Shown: positions 1 to 8,177 of the stretch, in pieces
Position numbering within the stretch: position 1 is the first letter of the stretch
How the letters are laid out: each line of letters opens with the position of its first letter
Assembly: GCF_006442205.1 (NCBI RefSeq)
Contig: NZ_VFVR01000002.1
Span: 868,001 to 932,000 of the forward strand
DNA length: 64,000 bases
Direction: 5' to 3'
Origin: Mesorhizobium sp. B2-3-12
GTDB lineage: Bacteria > Pseudomonadota > Alphaproteobacteria > Rhizobiales > Rhizobiaceae
Position numbers and translations under genes: made by a program
Notes under the pieces: generated by a model
The model's database searches: none
Seen by the model: only the letters and a program-made list of their open reading frames with translations
Told to the model about the DNA's origin: nothing

Positions 1-1
1 C

Positions 2-856
2 GCCGAACTGCTGAAAAACCATGGCGGCGGCTCGATGAAGCTCGGGCTCGACCGCTGCAGCCATCTGCAGGCGCTGGCGCTGGAAAAGCGCGGCTGCGAG
101 GTCCGCGACTGCCAGGGCGAGATTCTGGCGGTGCGCGCGGTGAAGACGCCGGAGGAGGTCAAATGCCTGCAGGTGTCGATGGCCGGCGCCGAAGCCGCCG
201 TCTATGCCGTGCGCGAGGCGATCAAGCCCGGCGTCTCCGAAAACGACCTGTTCGCCATCATGTATGGCGAGGTCATCCGCCAGGGCGGCGAGTTCATCGA
301 GACGCGGCTGCTCACGTCCGGCCAGCGCACCAATCCGTGGTTCAACGAGGCCAGCGGCCGCAAGATCAGGCCCGGCGAACTTTTGGCGCTCGATACCGAC
401 ACGATCGGCTGCTATGGCTATTATTCCGATTTTTCCCGCACCTTCCGCTGCGGTCCGGGCAAGCCGACGCCTTACCAGAAATCGCTCTACCGCATGGCGC
501 ACGACCAGGTTCAGCACAACATCTCGGTCGTCAAACCCGGCATGGCTTTTCGCGAGATCGCCGGGAAGGCGTGGAAAATCCCGGACCGTTTCGTCGACCA
601 GCGCTACACCTCGGTCATGCACGGCGTCGGCATGCATGGCGAGACGCCGTTCATCGCCCACGCCATGGACTACGAGACCTATGGCCGCGACGGCCATATC
701 GTGCCAGGCATGGTGGTGAGCGTGGAAAGCTATATTGGCGAGAAGGGCGGCCGCGAGGGCGTCAAGCTGGAGGACGAGATCCTGATCACCGAGACCGGCA
801 CGGAGCTTCTGTCGCGCTTTCCCTATGAGGATGCGTTTCTGGAGAAAGAGGTTTGA
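2..856 (+). CDS. M24 family metalloenzyme, DddP-like (5' end cut by window)
   Basis: The reading frame is open from the first bases of the window, so the N-terminus is missing and the ATG at 35 is internal. The visible 284 residues are the pita-bread catalytic half of an M24 protein. The metal ligands are visible as DTD followed by SDFSRTF, then VMHGVGMHG, then VESYIGE and KLEDE. The second Asp of DTD and the Asp of SDF are 10 residues apart, not the usual 11 of aminopeptidase P. The remaining spacings (Asp to His 64, His to Glu 35, Glu to Glu 15) match those I recall for the DMSP lyase DddP. It may therefore be a DddP-like lyase, although automatic annotation would say Xaa-Pro peptidase. Two hydrolase genes follow on the same strand. 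The substrate is unproven. Confidence 0.85.
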   Translation, partial: AELLKNHGGGSMKLGLDRCSHLQALALEKRGCEVRDCQGEILAVRAVKTPEEVKCLQVSMAGAEAAVYAVREAIKPGVSENDLFAIMYGEVIRQGGEFIETRLLTSGQRTNPWFNEASGRKIRPGELLALDTDTIGCYGYYSDFSRTFRCGPGKPTPYQKSLYRMAHDQVQHNISVVKPGMAFREIAGKAWKIPDRFVDQRYTSVMHGVGMHGETPFIAHAMDYETYGRDGHIVPGMVVSVESYIGEKGGREGVKLEDEILITETGTELLSRFPYEDAFLEKEV

Positions 857-912
857 CGCTGGTTGCTCATTTCGGAGAAGTATCGCAGCTGAAGAACGAG
901 CGCCTCGTTCCG

Positions 913-1083
913 TGGCGCCCCCCTCTGGCCTGCCGGCCATCTCCCCCTCTAGGGGGGAGATCGGCAGCTTCGCTTGCAGCGCTTTTTCCTGCAACGCTGG
1001 CGATTGGCGAAAGCATTCGCAACCGCCAATCTCCCCCCTTGAGGGGGAGATGCCCGGCAGGGCAGAGGGGGGCGCTGCCCCTC
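913..1083. repeat. RIME-like palindromic intergenic repeat, family A, copy 1
   Basis: This GC-rich mosaic element has two strong hairpin arms, CTCCCCCTCTAGGGGGGAG near 950 and CTCCCCCCTTGAGGGGGAG near 1031. They are separated by the core words GCAACGCTGGCGATTGGCGAAA. The outer ends (GGCGCCCCCCTCTGGCCTGCCGGC and its near complement) form a larger inverted repeat. The same architecture recurs at 5691, 23851 and 52388 and in shortened forms elsewhere. It resembles the Rhizobium intergenic mosaic elements (RIMEs). It fills the gap between the M24 gene and the cysteine hydrolase gene. Confidence 0.85.
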
Positions 1084-1121
1084 CAGCGTTTGGAGGTATC
1101 TTGGGGCGAAGGCCCATCAGT

Positions 1122-1802
1122 ATGAAAGCCCCCATCTCCATCAAGCGCGGCACGGTGGCCGCCGTGTTCATCGACCTGCAGGAAGAGCACCGGCAGGACC
1201 CGCGCTACCTCGTCGAGGGCTACGAAAACATCCTCGCCAACGTCCAGCGCCTGCAGGCGGCGGCGCGGCAAAACCATGTGCCGCTGCATCACTGGGCCTA
1301 TATTGTCGATCTCGACAGCCAGGACCGGCCGTTTCATCCGGTCGGCGAGGACGGCAAGTCGGCCTTTTCCGACAAGAGCGACCCGCTGACCGAAATCTGC
1401 CATGAGGTGGCGCCAGCGCCGGGTGAGGCGCTGCTGATCAAGGCCGAGGCCAGCGCCTTCCGCTCCAGTCCGGCCGCCGACCGGCTCGAGGCGTCCGGCA
1501 TCGAATGGCTTGTTGTCGCGGGCGTGTGGACCGAGGCCTGCATCGACGCCAGCGTAAAGGATGCGGTGGCGAAGGGATTTCGCGTGCTTCTGGTCAAGGA
1601 CGCCTGTGGCAGCGGCAGCGCGGCGATGCACCAGACCGGTATCCTCAACCTTGCCAACCGGCTCTATGGCGGCGCGGTGACCGACACCGACGGCGCCTGC
1701 CGGCTGCTGGCCGGCGAGACCGTCACCGTCTGGCAGGTCGAGGGCTCGGTACCGCTGCGCTTCAGCTTCGATAACGCCGCCCGTCTCTATGCCGAGCTTT
1801 GA
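1122..1802 (+). CDS. Isochorismatase-family cysteine hydrolase
   Basis: This 226-residue protein is of the isochorismatase/N-carbamoylsarcosine amidase type. The catalytic triad is visible: Asp18 in AVFIDLQ, Lys107 in LLIKAEA and Cys140 in GVWTEACIDASVKDA, with the usual cis-peptide-prone Val-Trp just before the Cys. Members hydrolyse C-N bonds in small amides, or vinyl ethers. I chose the ATG at 1122 because the open frame upstream (from 825) runs through the preceding gene and the repeat element, while homologues begin just before the first beta strand. It is followed after 18 bases by an HSL-type hydrolase, so the two are probably cotranscribed. The specific substrate cannot be read from sequence. 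Confidence 0.85.
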   Translation: MKAPISIKRGTVAAVFIDLQEEHRQDPRYLVEGYENILANVQRLQAAARQNHVPLHHWAYIVDLDSQDRPFHPVGEDGKSAFSDKSDPLTEICHEVAPAPGEALLIKAEASAFRSSPAADRLEASGIEWLVVAGVWTEACIDASVKDAVAKGFRVLLVKDACGSGSAAMHQTGILNLANRLYGGAVTDTDGACRLLAGETVTVWQVEGSVPLRFSFDNAARLYAEL

Positions 1803-1820
1803 TGGGCGCCTTGGGCTGAA

Positions 1821-2771
1821 ATGACCGGCCGCGGCAAATATCAAAGCCGGCTCGACCCTGCGCTGTGGGCCTATATCGACAGCGTCAACGCCTTTTATCC
1901 GCCGCGGATATCAGGCCTGCCGGTCGACAAGCAGCGCGCGGTCTATGCCAGGATGTGCCGCGCCTTCCACCAGGGCCGTCCGCCCGGGGTCAAGGCCAGC
2001 GACAGCCTGGTTGCCTGTCCGAAGCATGACATCCCGGTCCGCCGCTACCGGCTCGCCGGCGCGGCGCCGCGCGCGACTGTGCTCTATTTCCACGGCGGCG
2101 GCTTCATCCTCGGCGGCCTCGAAAGCCATGACGACATCTGCGCCGAACTTTGCGCCGGCACTGGCTTCGACGTGCTGTCGGTCGACTACCGGCTGGCCCC
2201 CGAACACCTTCATCCCGCCGCCTTTAACGATGCGCTGGCGGCTTTCGAATGGGCGGCCGCAAGCAGCGAGCTGCCGCTCGTGCTGTGCGGTGAAAGTGCG
2301 GGTGGCAATCTGGCGGCTGGTGTGGCACAGGCCGCGCGTCGCCATCCGCGTGCCGCGATCGGCCAGGTGTTGATCTATCCCGATCTCGGCGGCAACGAGG
2401 CGATGGGCTCCTATATCGAACACGCCGACGCGCCGCTGCTGTCGACAGGCGATGCCGCCTTTTACCGCGACGTCCGCTCGGCGAGGAAGCAATCGCCCGA
2501 CGATCCGACCTTCTCGCCGCTGCGCGACACGGATTTTTCCGGCCTGCCGCCAACGGTGATCATCACGGCCGAATGCGATCCGCTGTCATCGGATGGCGAA
2601 GTCTATCGCGATCGTATCCTGGACGCCGGCGGCAAGGCCTGGTGGCATGAGGAACCCCGCCTGGTGCACAGTTTCCTGCGCGCCCGCACCACGGTGCCGG
2701 CAGCGGCGCAAGCCTTTGCGCGCATCATCGCGGCGGTCGCCGCGCTGGGTCGCGAGGAGTGGCCCTACTAA
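1821..2771 (+). CDS. HSL-family alpha/beta hydrolase (carboxylesterase)
   Basis: This 316-residue alpha/beta hydrolase belongs to the hormone-sensitive-lipase-like family. The oxyanion motif HGGG is at 91-94 within LYFHGGGFILGG. The nucleophile elbow GESAGG is at 157-162 (Ser159). Asp253 in AECDPLSSD and His283 in LVHSF complete the triad. There is no signal peptide, so it is cytoplasmic and probably an esterase on short-chain or aryl esters. It sits 18 bases behind the cysteine hydrolase gene and is convergent with dnaQ, 9 bases from the dnaQ stop. Together with the M24 and isochorismatase-like genes it forms a small plus-strand hydrolytic cluster whose joint substrate is unknown. Confidence 0.88.
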   Translation: MTGRGKYQSRLDPALWAYIDSVNAFYPPRISGLPVDKQRAVYARMCRAFHQGRPPGVKASDSLVACPKHDIPVRRYRLAGAAPRATVLYFHGGGFILGGLESHDDICAELCAGTGFDVLSVDYRLAPEHLHPAAFNDALAAFEWAAASSELPLVLCGESAGGNLAAGVAQAARRHPRAAIGQVLIYPDLGGNEAMGSYIEHADAPLLSTGDAAFYRDVRSARKQSPDDPTFSPLRDTDFSGLPPTVIITAECDPLSSDGEVYRDRILDAGGKAWWHEEPRLVHSFLRARTTVPAAAQAFARIIAAVAALGREEWPY

Positions 2772-2780
2772 AGGTCCGGG

Positions 2781-3506
2781 TTACGAAGCCGTCGCGGCGC
2801 TTGCCTCGGAAGACGCTGCTTTCAGCCACAGCGCCTTTTCGCCGAGCGTGGCGACCATGGCGGCGTGGGCCGCGCGCTCGGCTTCGGTCAGCCGTGGCAC
2901 GAGCGGCGCCGGTCGTTCGGCGACGATGATCTCGATATAGCGGACATTCTCGCCCTGGGCCGGCGCGGTGGCGCTGTCGAGAATGAGCGCCGCCTGCTTG
3001 CCGCCGATCAGCTCGATATAGACCTCGGCCAGCAATTCGGAATCGAGCAGGGCGCCGTGCTTGGTGCGCTTGGTGTTGTCGATGCCGTAGCGCCGGCACA
3101 GCGCATCGAGCGAATTGGGACCCATCGGGTGCTTGCGGCGCGCCAAGGCCAGCGTGTCGACGACAAGCCCGTTGTCGACGGGCGGATGACCGAGCCGGCC
3201 GAATTCGACATTGAGGAAGCCGATATCGAACGTGGCGTTGTGGGCCACCAGCTTGGCGCCTTCGGTAAACCGCAGCCATTCCTCGGCGATTTCGGCGAAA
3301 CTCGGCTTCCCCGCGAGGTCGGCGGCGCTGATGCCGTGCACGGCCTGCGCCTCGGCATGGATCGCGCGCCCTTGCGGGTTGATATAGTGATGGAAGGTCC
3401 TGCCGGTCGGAAACCGATTGACCAGCTCGACGCCGCCAAGCTCGATCACGCGGTCGTCGCGCGAATCAAGGCCGGTGGTTTCGGTGTCGAAGATGATCTC
3501 ACGCAT
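2781..3506 (-). CDS. dnaQ: DNA polymerase III epsilon subunit (3'-5' exonuclease)
   Basis: This is the proofreading subunit of the replicative polymerase. All DEDDh motifs are visible: Exo I DTETTG (Asp7, Glu9), Exo II HNATFDIGFLN (Asp94) and Exo III HGALLDSELLAEVY (His150, Asp155). The length of 241 residues is typical for Hyphomicrobiales. The tail after about residue 180 is less conserved and should carry the segment that binds the alpha subunit. It is the last gene of the leftward series ppsR, maf, aroE, coaE, dnaQ and is separated from coaE by 90 bases containing a perfect palindrome. A separate dnaQ promoter is therefore likely. Confidence 0.96.
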   Translation of the reverse strand: MREIIFDTETTGLDSRDDRVIELGGVELVNRFPTGRTFHHYINPQGRAIHAEAQAVHGISAADLAGKPSFAEIAEEWLRFTEGAKLVAHNATFDIGFLNVEFGRLGHPPVDNGLVVDTLALARRKHPMGPNSLDALCRRYGIDNTKRTKHGALLDSELLAEVYIELIGGKQAALILDSATAPAQGENVRYIEIIVAERPAPLVPRLTEAERAAHAAMVATLGEKALWLKAASSEASAATAS

Positions 3507-3568
3507 CGAATCAGGTCGCTCCTAGGGAAGCAGAATCGCCAGACCGGAACAAAATGGCAATGGGCAAT

Positions 3569-3588
3569 GCTGACGGCATGCCGTCAGC
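3569..3588 (-). terminator. Perfect 20-bp palindrome after coaE
   Basis: GCTGACGGCATGCCGTCAGC is a perfect palindrome. It can fold into an 8-bp stem with a CATG loop 8 bases past the coaE stop on the minus strand. No long U run follows, so it is either a weak or Rho-assisted terminator, or a protein-binding site upstream of dnaQ. Confidence 0.5.
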
Positions 3589-3596
3589 AGCCCCGC

Positions 3597-4178
3597 TTAT
3601 CCCCGAAGTTCCGCAATGATGGCCGCTACCGCGGCACGCGCGGCGTCCAGCCCGTTACCGGTGTCGATGACGAAATCGGCCAGCCGGCGTTTTTCGGCGT
3701 CCGGCACCTGCTTGGCCAGGATCGACGCCAGTTTTTCCTCGCTCATGCCAGGCCGTGCCAGCACGCGCTGGCGCTGGATTTCGGCCGGCGCGGTGACGAC
3801 GACGACCTTGTCGACCCGGCCACGGCCGCCGGTTTCGAACAGCAGGGGGATATCGAGGACGGCGATCGATTCGCCGGCGTTACGATGCTTGGCCAAAAAG
3901 GCGTCGGCATCGGCGCGGACCAGCGGGTGGATGATGGCTTCGAGCTTTTTCAAGGCAGCCACATCGCCGAGCACACGGGAGCCGAGTTTTGCGCGGTCGA
4001 CGCTTCCGTCAGCGGTGGTGCCTGGAAAGGCGGCCTCGACCAGGGAGGCCGCCTTGCCGGCATAGAGCCGGTGCACCGTCTCGTCGGAATCATGCACCGG
4101 CACGCCGGCCTCGGCGAACATCCTGGCCGTGGTCGACTTGCCCATGCCGATCGAGCCGGTGAGGCCGAGCACGATCAT
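3597..4178 (-). CDS. coaE: Dephospho-CoA kinase
   Basis: This enzyme phosphorylates the ribose 3'-OH of dephospho-CoA, the last step of CoA synthesis. It has 193 residues, the usual family length. The P-loop GSIGMGKS is at 8-15, the [10 protein letters not shown] substrate/lid motif is at about 30-39, and the DIPLLFETG motif follows in the second half. The ATG overlaps the aroE stop by 4 bases (4175-4178), implying translational coupling within the maf-aroE-coaE operon. A perfect palindrome lies just downstream. Confidence 0.97.
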   Translation of the reverse strand: MIVLGLTGSIGMGKSTTARMFAEAGVPVHDSDETVHRLYAGKAASLVEAAFPGTTADGSVDRAKLGSRVLGDVAALKKLEAIIHPLVRADADAFLAKHRNAGESIAVLDIPLLFETGGRGRVDKVVVVTAPAEIQRQRVLARPGMSEEKLASILAKQVPDAEKRRLADFVIDTGNGLDAARAAVAAIIAELRG

Positions 4179-5038
4179 GGTTTCGGCGCCAGATCGGCAA
4201 CGATGAGCGCGCGGAGCTCAGCCGTGACCTTCGGCCTGACGCCGAACCAGCGCTCGAAGCCGGGCACCGCCTGGTTGAGCAGCATGCCGAGCCCGTCGAC
4301 GGTCTTCAGCCCTCGGGCCCGCGCGGCGGCGAGCAGGGGAGTCTCGAGCGGCACATAGACGATGTCGTTGACCACGGCATGGTCGGGCAGCAGCGCGGGG
4401 TCGGCGGGCAGACCCCTGGGGTCGGCGGGCAGACCCTCATTGCCCTGCATGCCCAGCGCCGTGGTGTTGACCAGAAGGCCGGCGTCGCGCAGCAATTCGG
4501 CGGTCGCGGCCACTTCATGCGCCGAAACGCCGGCGCCGAAGCGGTCGCGTAATTCGAGTGCCCGGGCGAGTGTGCGGTTGACGATGCGGATGTCCTTGAG
4601 GCCGCGCGTCTTCATTGCGTGGATGACGGCGCGGGCGGCGCCGCCGGCACCCAGCACAACGGCCGGGCCATTCGACGCCCAGTCCGGAGCGTAATCGTCG
4701 AGATTGGCGGCAAAGCCATGGCCGTCGGTGTTGCCGCCCCACAAGGTGCCGTCCTTGAGCCACAGCGTGTTGACGGCGCCGATCTCGTCGGCCGCATGGT
4801 CGCGGCGCGCGACCCCGGCAAAGGCGGCCTCCTTGTGCGGGATGGTGACGTTGCCGCCGCGATAGCCATTGGCCTGCAGGCTCCCCAGGAAATCGGCGAA
4901 ATTCTCGGGCGCGACATCGATCGCCCGGTAGCTGCCGTCGATGCCGTGTTCGGCCAGCCAGTGGCCGTGGATCATCGGCGAGCGCGAATGTTTTATCGGA
5001 TGGCCGGTAACGAAGGCTTTCTTCATTGCCTCAGCCAT
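4175..5038 (-). CDS. aroE: Shikimate dehydrogenase (NADP)
   Basis: This enzyme reduces 3-dehydroshikimate to shikimate in the aromatic pathway. The start was set at the ATG at 5038 ([12 protein letters not shown]). GGGAG lies 8 bases upstream, and the extra 19 codons upstream would read backwards into maf. This gives 287 residues. Visible motifs are KHSRSPMIH (shikimate-binding serines), NVTIPHKE (catalytic Lys) and the Rossmann loop GAGGAARAV. The start overlaps the maf stop by 8 bases. Within the C-terminal half the segment [13 protein letters not shown] shows a fresh in-frame tandem duplication (4397-4436), discussed under findings. Confidence 0.96.
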   Translation of the reverse strand: MAEAMKKAFVTGHPIKHSRSPMIHGHWLAEHGIDGSYRAIDVAPENFADFLGSLQANGYRGGNVTIPHKEAAFAGVARRDHAADEIGAVNTLWLKDGTLWGGNTDGHGFAANLDDYAPDWASNGPAVVLGAGGAARAVIHAMKTRGLKDIRIVNRTLARALELRDRFGAGVSAHEVAATAELLRDAGLLVNTTALGMQGNEGLPADPRGLPADPALLPDHAVVNDIVYVPLETPLLAAARARGLKTVDGLGMLLNQAVPGFERWFGVRPKVTAELRALIVADLAPKP

Positions 5039-5630
5039 CGATGGCTCCCAGTGTGCGCAGTTCCGCCAGCAGCGGCAGCAGCGGCAGGCCGACAATGGTG
5101 AAATGGTCGCCTTCGATTTTTTCGAACAGCTGGATGCCTTCGCCCTCGATCTGATAGGCGCCGACGCTCGACAAGGCCTTGGCGCCGACCCGGGCGAGAT
5201 GGCGGCCGATGAAGGCCGGGTCGAGCTTGCGCATGGTCATCGAGGCGATGCCGACATGGCGCCACAGCACCTTGCCGTCGCGCACCAGCACGGCGGCGCT
5301 GTTGAGCTGATGGGTCTTGCCCGACAGCGCCAGGAGATGCCGTCGCGCGCCTTCCATGTCGGCCGGCTTGTGGAACACCTCGTCGCCGAGCGACAAAGTC
5401 TGGTCGCAGCCAAGCACCGGCGCGCCGGGCCGGCGCTCGCTGACTTCGGTCGCCTTGGCTTCGGCCAGCACCAAAGCGACGTCCTCGGGCGAGGCGCCGC
5501 TGTCCTGCAACGGCGCTTCCAGCGCGCGCTCGTCGAGCGTCGCGGGAACCGCCTCGATATCGACGCCGGCATTGACCAGCATCGCCTTGCGGAACGGACT
5601 GCCTGAAGCGAGGATGATTTTTTCTGTCAT
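5031..5630 (-). CDS. maf: Maf-family nucleotide pyrophosphatase
   Basis: This is a 199-residue Maf/YhdE/YceF-type house-cleaning pyrophosphatase acting on non-canonical or methylated nucleoside triphosphates. The N-terminal signature [11 protein letters not shown] is followed by AEAKA, the GCDQTL acidic motif and [13 protein letters not shown] used the ATG at 5630 ([11 protein letters not shown]). The 51 extra upstream codons lead into a palindromic repeat and have no Maf-like sequence. Translation is coupled to aroE by an 8-base overlap. The repeat element at 5691-5880 separates it from ppsR. Confidence 0.93.
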   Translation of the reverse strand: MTEKIILASGSPFRKAMLVNAGVDIEAVPATLDERALEAPLQDSGASPEDVALVLAEAKATEVSERRPGAPVLGCDQTLSLGDEVFHKPADMEGARRHLLALSGKTHQLNSAAVLVRDGKVLWRHVGIASMTMRKLDPAFIGRHLARVGAKALSSVGAYQIEGEGIQLFEKIEGDHFTIVGLPLLPLLAELRTLGAIDG

Positions 5631-5690
5631 TTTTGCACTCGGGCGCAGATACAAACGCGGTTGGCGTATGAGGAGCTTTACTCTGTAAGG

Positions 5691-5880
5691 TTGGCGCCGC
5701 CCCTCATTGTCCTGCCGGACATTTCTCCCCGTATAGAAACGGGGAGAAAGGGGCAGCTTCAGTGCAGCCGCTCTTTGCGGCAACGCTGGCGATTGGCGAA
5801 ACCATCGACGACAGCGCGCCTCTCCCCGTCACTATGCGGGGAGAGGATGCCGGCAGGCAGGTGAGGGGCGGCGCCGACCT
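5691..5880. repeat. RIME-like palindromic repeat, family A, copy 2
   Basis: This full-length element is bounded by GGCGCCGCCCCTCA and TGAGGGGCGGCGCC in inverted orientation. The inner hairpins CTCCCCGTATAGAAACGGGGAG and CTCCCCGTCACTATGCGGGGAG flank a core with CAACGCTGGCGATTGGCGAAA. It occupies almost the whole maf-ppsR gap. The hairpins could also act as processing or termination structures in the leftward transcript. Confidence 0.88.
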
Positions 5881-5918
5881 CCGCTAAAGGTGACTCGGAA
5901 AACTCACTGTCCGCTCAT

Positions 5919-6740
5919 CTACCGCGTCTTCCCGCGCAGGGCAACGATGGCCGCGGCCGTCTCCTCGATCGAGCGGCGGCTGACGTCGATCATCGGCCAG
6001 CCATGGCGGGTGCAGATCTGGCGGGCGTAGGCGAGTTCCTCGTTGATGGCGGCGCGGTCGACATAGTCGGTCGGCACGTAGGTGCTCGAATTGCCGAGGA
6101 TGCGGTTCTGGCGCACATGCGAGATGCGCTCGGCGGTGGCGATCAATCCGACGACCAGCGGTGTCCTGGCGCTAACCAGGCTTTCGGGCACCGGCACGCC
6201 GAGCACGATCGGGATGTTGGCGGTCTTGATGCCGCGGTTGGCGAGATAGATGCTGGTCGGCGTCTTCGACGTCCGCGATATGCCGATCAGCACGACATCG
6301 GCGTCATCCATATTGGCCGGCAGCTGGCCGTCATCATGGTCCATGGTGAAATTGAGCGCGTCGATGCGGCGGAAATATTCGGCGTCGAGAACATGCTGGG
6401 CGCCGACGCGGCGGCCGGCCGGGGTGCCGAGATAGGACTGGAAGACGGTCAGTACCGGCTCCAGCACCGACACGCATGGCAGGCCCATGGCCGCGCAGCG
6501 TTCGTCGATGCCGCGCGCCAGCTTCTGGTCGACCACCGTATAGAGGATGATGCCCGGCTCCTCCTCTATGTCCTCGAACACCTTGGCGACCTGCTTTTCG
6601 GTGCGGATGAGCGGGTAGATGTGCTCGATGGCGCGCGCATCCTTGTACTGCGCCGAGGCGGCGCGGCCGGCGGCGAGCAGCGTTTCGCCCGTGGCGTCGG
6701 AAATCAGATGCAGGTGGAAGAAGCTCTGGGGTTTGTTCAC
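5919..6740 (-). CDS. ppsR: Pyruvate phosphate dikinase/PEP synthase regulatory protein (DUF299 kinase-pyrophosphorylase)
   Basis: This 273-residue bifunctional Ser/Thr kinase-pyrophosphorylase inactivates and reactivates PPDK or PEP synthase by ADP-dependent phosphorylation. [13 protein letters not shown] near the N-terminus and the P-loop GISRTSKT at 153-160 are the family signatures. The start codon is GTG at 6740 with AGGTGA a few bases upstream. The gene points away from the origin, directly opposite hemE. This hemE/DUF299 pair flanking the origin is the arrangement known from Caulobacter and relatives. Confidence 0.94.
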   Translation of the reverse strand: MNKPQSFFHLHLISDATGETLLAAGRAASAQYKDARAIEHIYPLIRTEKQVAKVFEDIEEEPGIILYTVVDQKLARGIDERCAAMGLPCVSVLEPVLTVFQSYLGTPAGRRVGAQHVLDAEYFRRIDALNFTMDHDDGQLPANMDDADVVLIGISRTSKTPTSIYLANRGIKTANIPIVLGVPVPESLVSARTPLVVGLIATAERISHVRQNRILGNSSTYVPTDYVDRAAINEELAYARQICTRHGWPMIDVSRRSIEETAAAIVALRGKTR

Positions 6741-6767
6741 AGGGGGTCACCTGAGGCTGTGGGCGGA

Positions 6768-6776
6768 TGTGGATAA
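6768..6776 (-). promoter_or_regulatory. Consensus DnaA box
   Basis: Read on the minus strand, this is TTATCCACA, an exact match to the high-affinity DnaA box. It is the strongest of the boxes in the ppsR-hemE gap. Confidence 0.8.
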
Positions 6777-7070
6777 GGTTGGACAGGCGGGCATGCCGAC
6801 CAGGGGCGACTGTATCAGATGGCGGTTTGTCCACAATTCGGTGCGCTGTCAGCTTCGCCGGGCGGCTGGGGACAAGTCCGTGGACGAAGCATTTTGCCTT
6901 TCGCTCGTCCACAGGGCTGGTTCCAAGGCCACTGGACCTAGCGCATTGACTCGCCTGCGCGATTCCTGATTGTCCCCAGAACCCTGCAATGCGCGACCTG
7001 CAATGCGCGACAATATGCTTGCTGGCGTTTTGGCGGTCAAAGCGGGACAGGTGACAACCACCACAACCAA

Positions 7071-7122
7071 CAGACTCTTAGAATCAGAAGACTCTTTATA
7101 AATAAGATATTTGATTAAGAGG
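7071..7122. other. AT-rich putative duplex-unwinding element
   Basis: This is the most AT-rich stretch in the origin region. It contains the direct repeat AGACTCTTA / AGACTCTTT, then TATAAATAAGATATTTGATTAA. Three GANTC sites (7073, 7081, 7090) are embedded in it. It sits directly before the hemE ribosome-binding site, so it may double as the hemE promoter. Confidence 0.5.
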
Positions 7123-7145
7123 AAGCCGGGAGAGGCGAGCGCTCG

Positions 7146-8177
7146 ATGCCTGCAAGACGGATCATGCTGGATGTCCTGAAAGGCGAGGCGGTGTTTCCTC
7201 CTCCGCTCTGGATGATGCGCCAGGCCGGACGCTATCTGCCGGAATATCGCGAAACGCGTGTACGTGCCGGTTCGTTCCTGGACCTCTGCTACAATCCCGA
7301 CCTTGCCGTCGAGGTGACGATGCAGCCGATCGAACGCTTCGGCTTCGACGCTTCCATCCTGTTCTCGGACATTCTTGTCGTTCCCCATGCGCTAGGCCGC
7401 GATGTGCGGTTCGAGGAAGGGCGCGGGCCGCTGCTGACACCGATTTCGGCGAGCGAGATCGCGGCGCTGGGAAGCGACATGTTTCACGTGAATCTCGAAC
7501 CGGTCTACGAGACGGTGCGCCGGCTGCGGGCGAAATTGCCCGACGAGACGACACTGATCGGCTTCTGCGGCGCGCCGTGGACGGTGGCGACCTATATGAT
7601 CGCCGGGCACGGAACGCCCGACCAGGCGCCGGCGCGGCTGTTCGCCTATCGCGAGCCGGCGGCGTTCAAACATCTCTTGAAAGTGCTCGCCGACCATTCG
7701 GCTTCCTACCTGATCCGCCAGATCGAGGCGGGCGCGGATGTCGTGCAGATTTTCGATTCCTGGTCGGGCGTGCTCGACGATGCCTCGTTCGAGCGCTTCT
7801 GCATCGAACCGGTGGCGGAGATCGTCAGCCAGGTTCGCGCCGTTCATCCCGACGTGCCGATCATCGGCTTTCCCAAGGGTGCCGGGGCCCGCTACCAGAG
7901 CTATCGCGACAGGACCGGCGTGACCGGGCTCGGCATCGACTGGACGGTGCCGCTGGAGGCAGCGAAGGCGTTGCAGCGGCAAGGAGCGGTCCAGGGCAAT
8001 CTCGATCCGTTGCGGCTGGTCGCGGGCGGTGAGGCGCTCGCCGACGGCGTAGGGGCGATCCTCCAGGCGCTGGGCCACGGACCGCTGATCTTCAACCTTG
8101 GCCATGGCATCACCCCGGAGACGCCGGTGGCCCATGTCGAGGCGATGGTAAAACAGGTTCGGAGCGCGGCACGCTGA
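7146..8177 (+). CDS. hemE: Uroporphyrinogen III decarboxylase
   Basis: This enzyme removes four acetate carboxyls from uroporphyrinogen III to give coproporphyrinogen III in heme synthesis. It has 343 residues, the normal length. The N-terminal signature [17 protein letters not shown] and the second signature [14 protein letters not shown] are clear, as is the C-terminal NLGHGI motif. GGGAGAGG at 7128-7135 is the ribosome-binding site. The stop overlaps the hemJ start (TGATG), so the two heme genes are coupled. A parS-like 16-mer lies inside the coding sequence at 7480. Confidence 0.97.
   Translation: MPARRIMLDVLKGEAVFPPPLWMMRQAGRYLPEYRETRVRAGSFLDLCYNPDLAVEVTMQPIERFGFDASILFSDILVVPHALGRDVRFEEGRGPLLTPISASEIAALGSDMFHVNLEPVYETVRRLRAKLPDETTLIGFCGAPWTVATYMIAGHGTPDQAPARLFAYREPAAFKHLLKVLADHSASYLIRQIEAGADVVQIFDSWSGVLDDASFERFCIEPVAEIVSQVRAVHPDVPIIGFPKGAGARYQSYRDRTGVTGLGIDWTVPLEAAKALQRQGAVQGNLDPLRLVAGGEALADGVGAILQALGHGPLIFNLGHGITPETPVAHVEAMVKQVRSAAR
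7480..7495 (+). promoter_or_regulatory. parS-like site inside hemE
   Basis: TGTTTCACGTGAATCT matches the parS consensus TGTTTCACGTGAAACA at 14 of 16 positions, with a perfect left arm and centre. It lies 0.4 kb from the presumed oriC and encodes MFHVNL in hemE. Confidence 0.45.

Larger units (their letters stand above)
6741..7145. other. oriC: Putative chromosomal replication origin (oriC)
   Basis: This is the gene-free region between ppsR and hemE, the position of oriC in Caulobacter and other alphaproteobacteria. It holds a perfect DnaA box, TTATCCACA, on the minus strand at 6768-6776. A one-mismatch box TTGTCCACA is at 6827-6835. Weaker boxes are TTGTTCACA at 6733, TTGTCCCCA on the minus strand at 6867, TCGTCCACA at 6905 and TTGTCCCCA at 6970. 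An AT-rich stretch at about 7071-7122 could be the unwinding element. Five GANTC sites fall between 6948 and 7094. Gene directions diverge from here. I see no gene in it. Confidence 0.75.

Noticed and set aside
2865..4358. 497-codon plus-strand frame across dnaQ and coaE
   Set aside because: It overlaps two clearly conserved minus-strand genes and has no domain of its own.
5691..5880. CRISPR-like or insertion-sequence origin of the palindromic repeats
   Set aside because: There is no regular spacing of short repeats, no transposase and no cas genes. The mosaic hairpin structure fits RIME-like intergenic elements.
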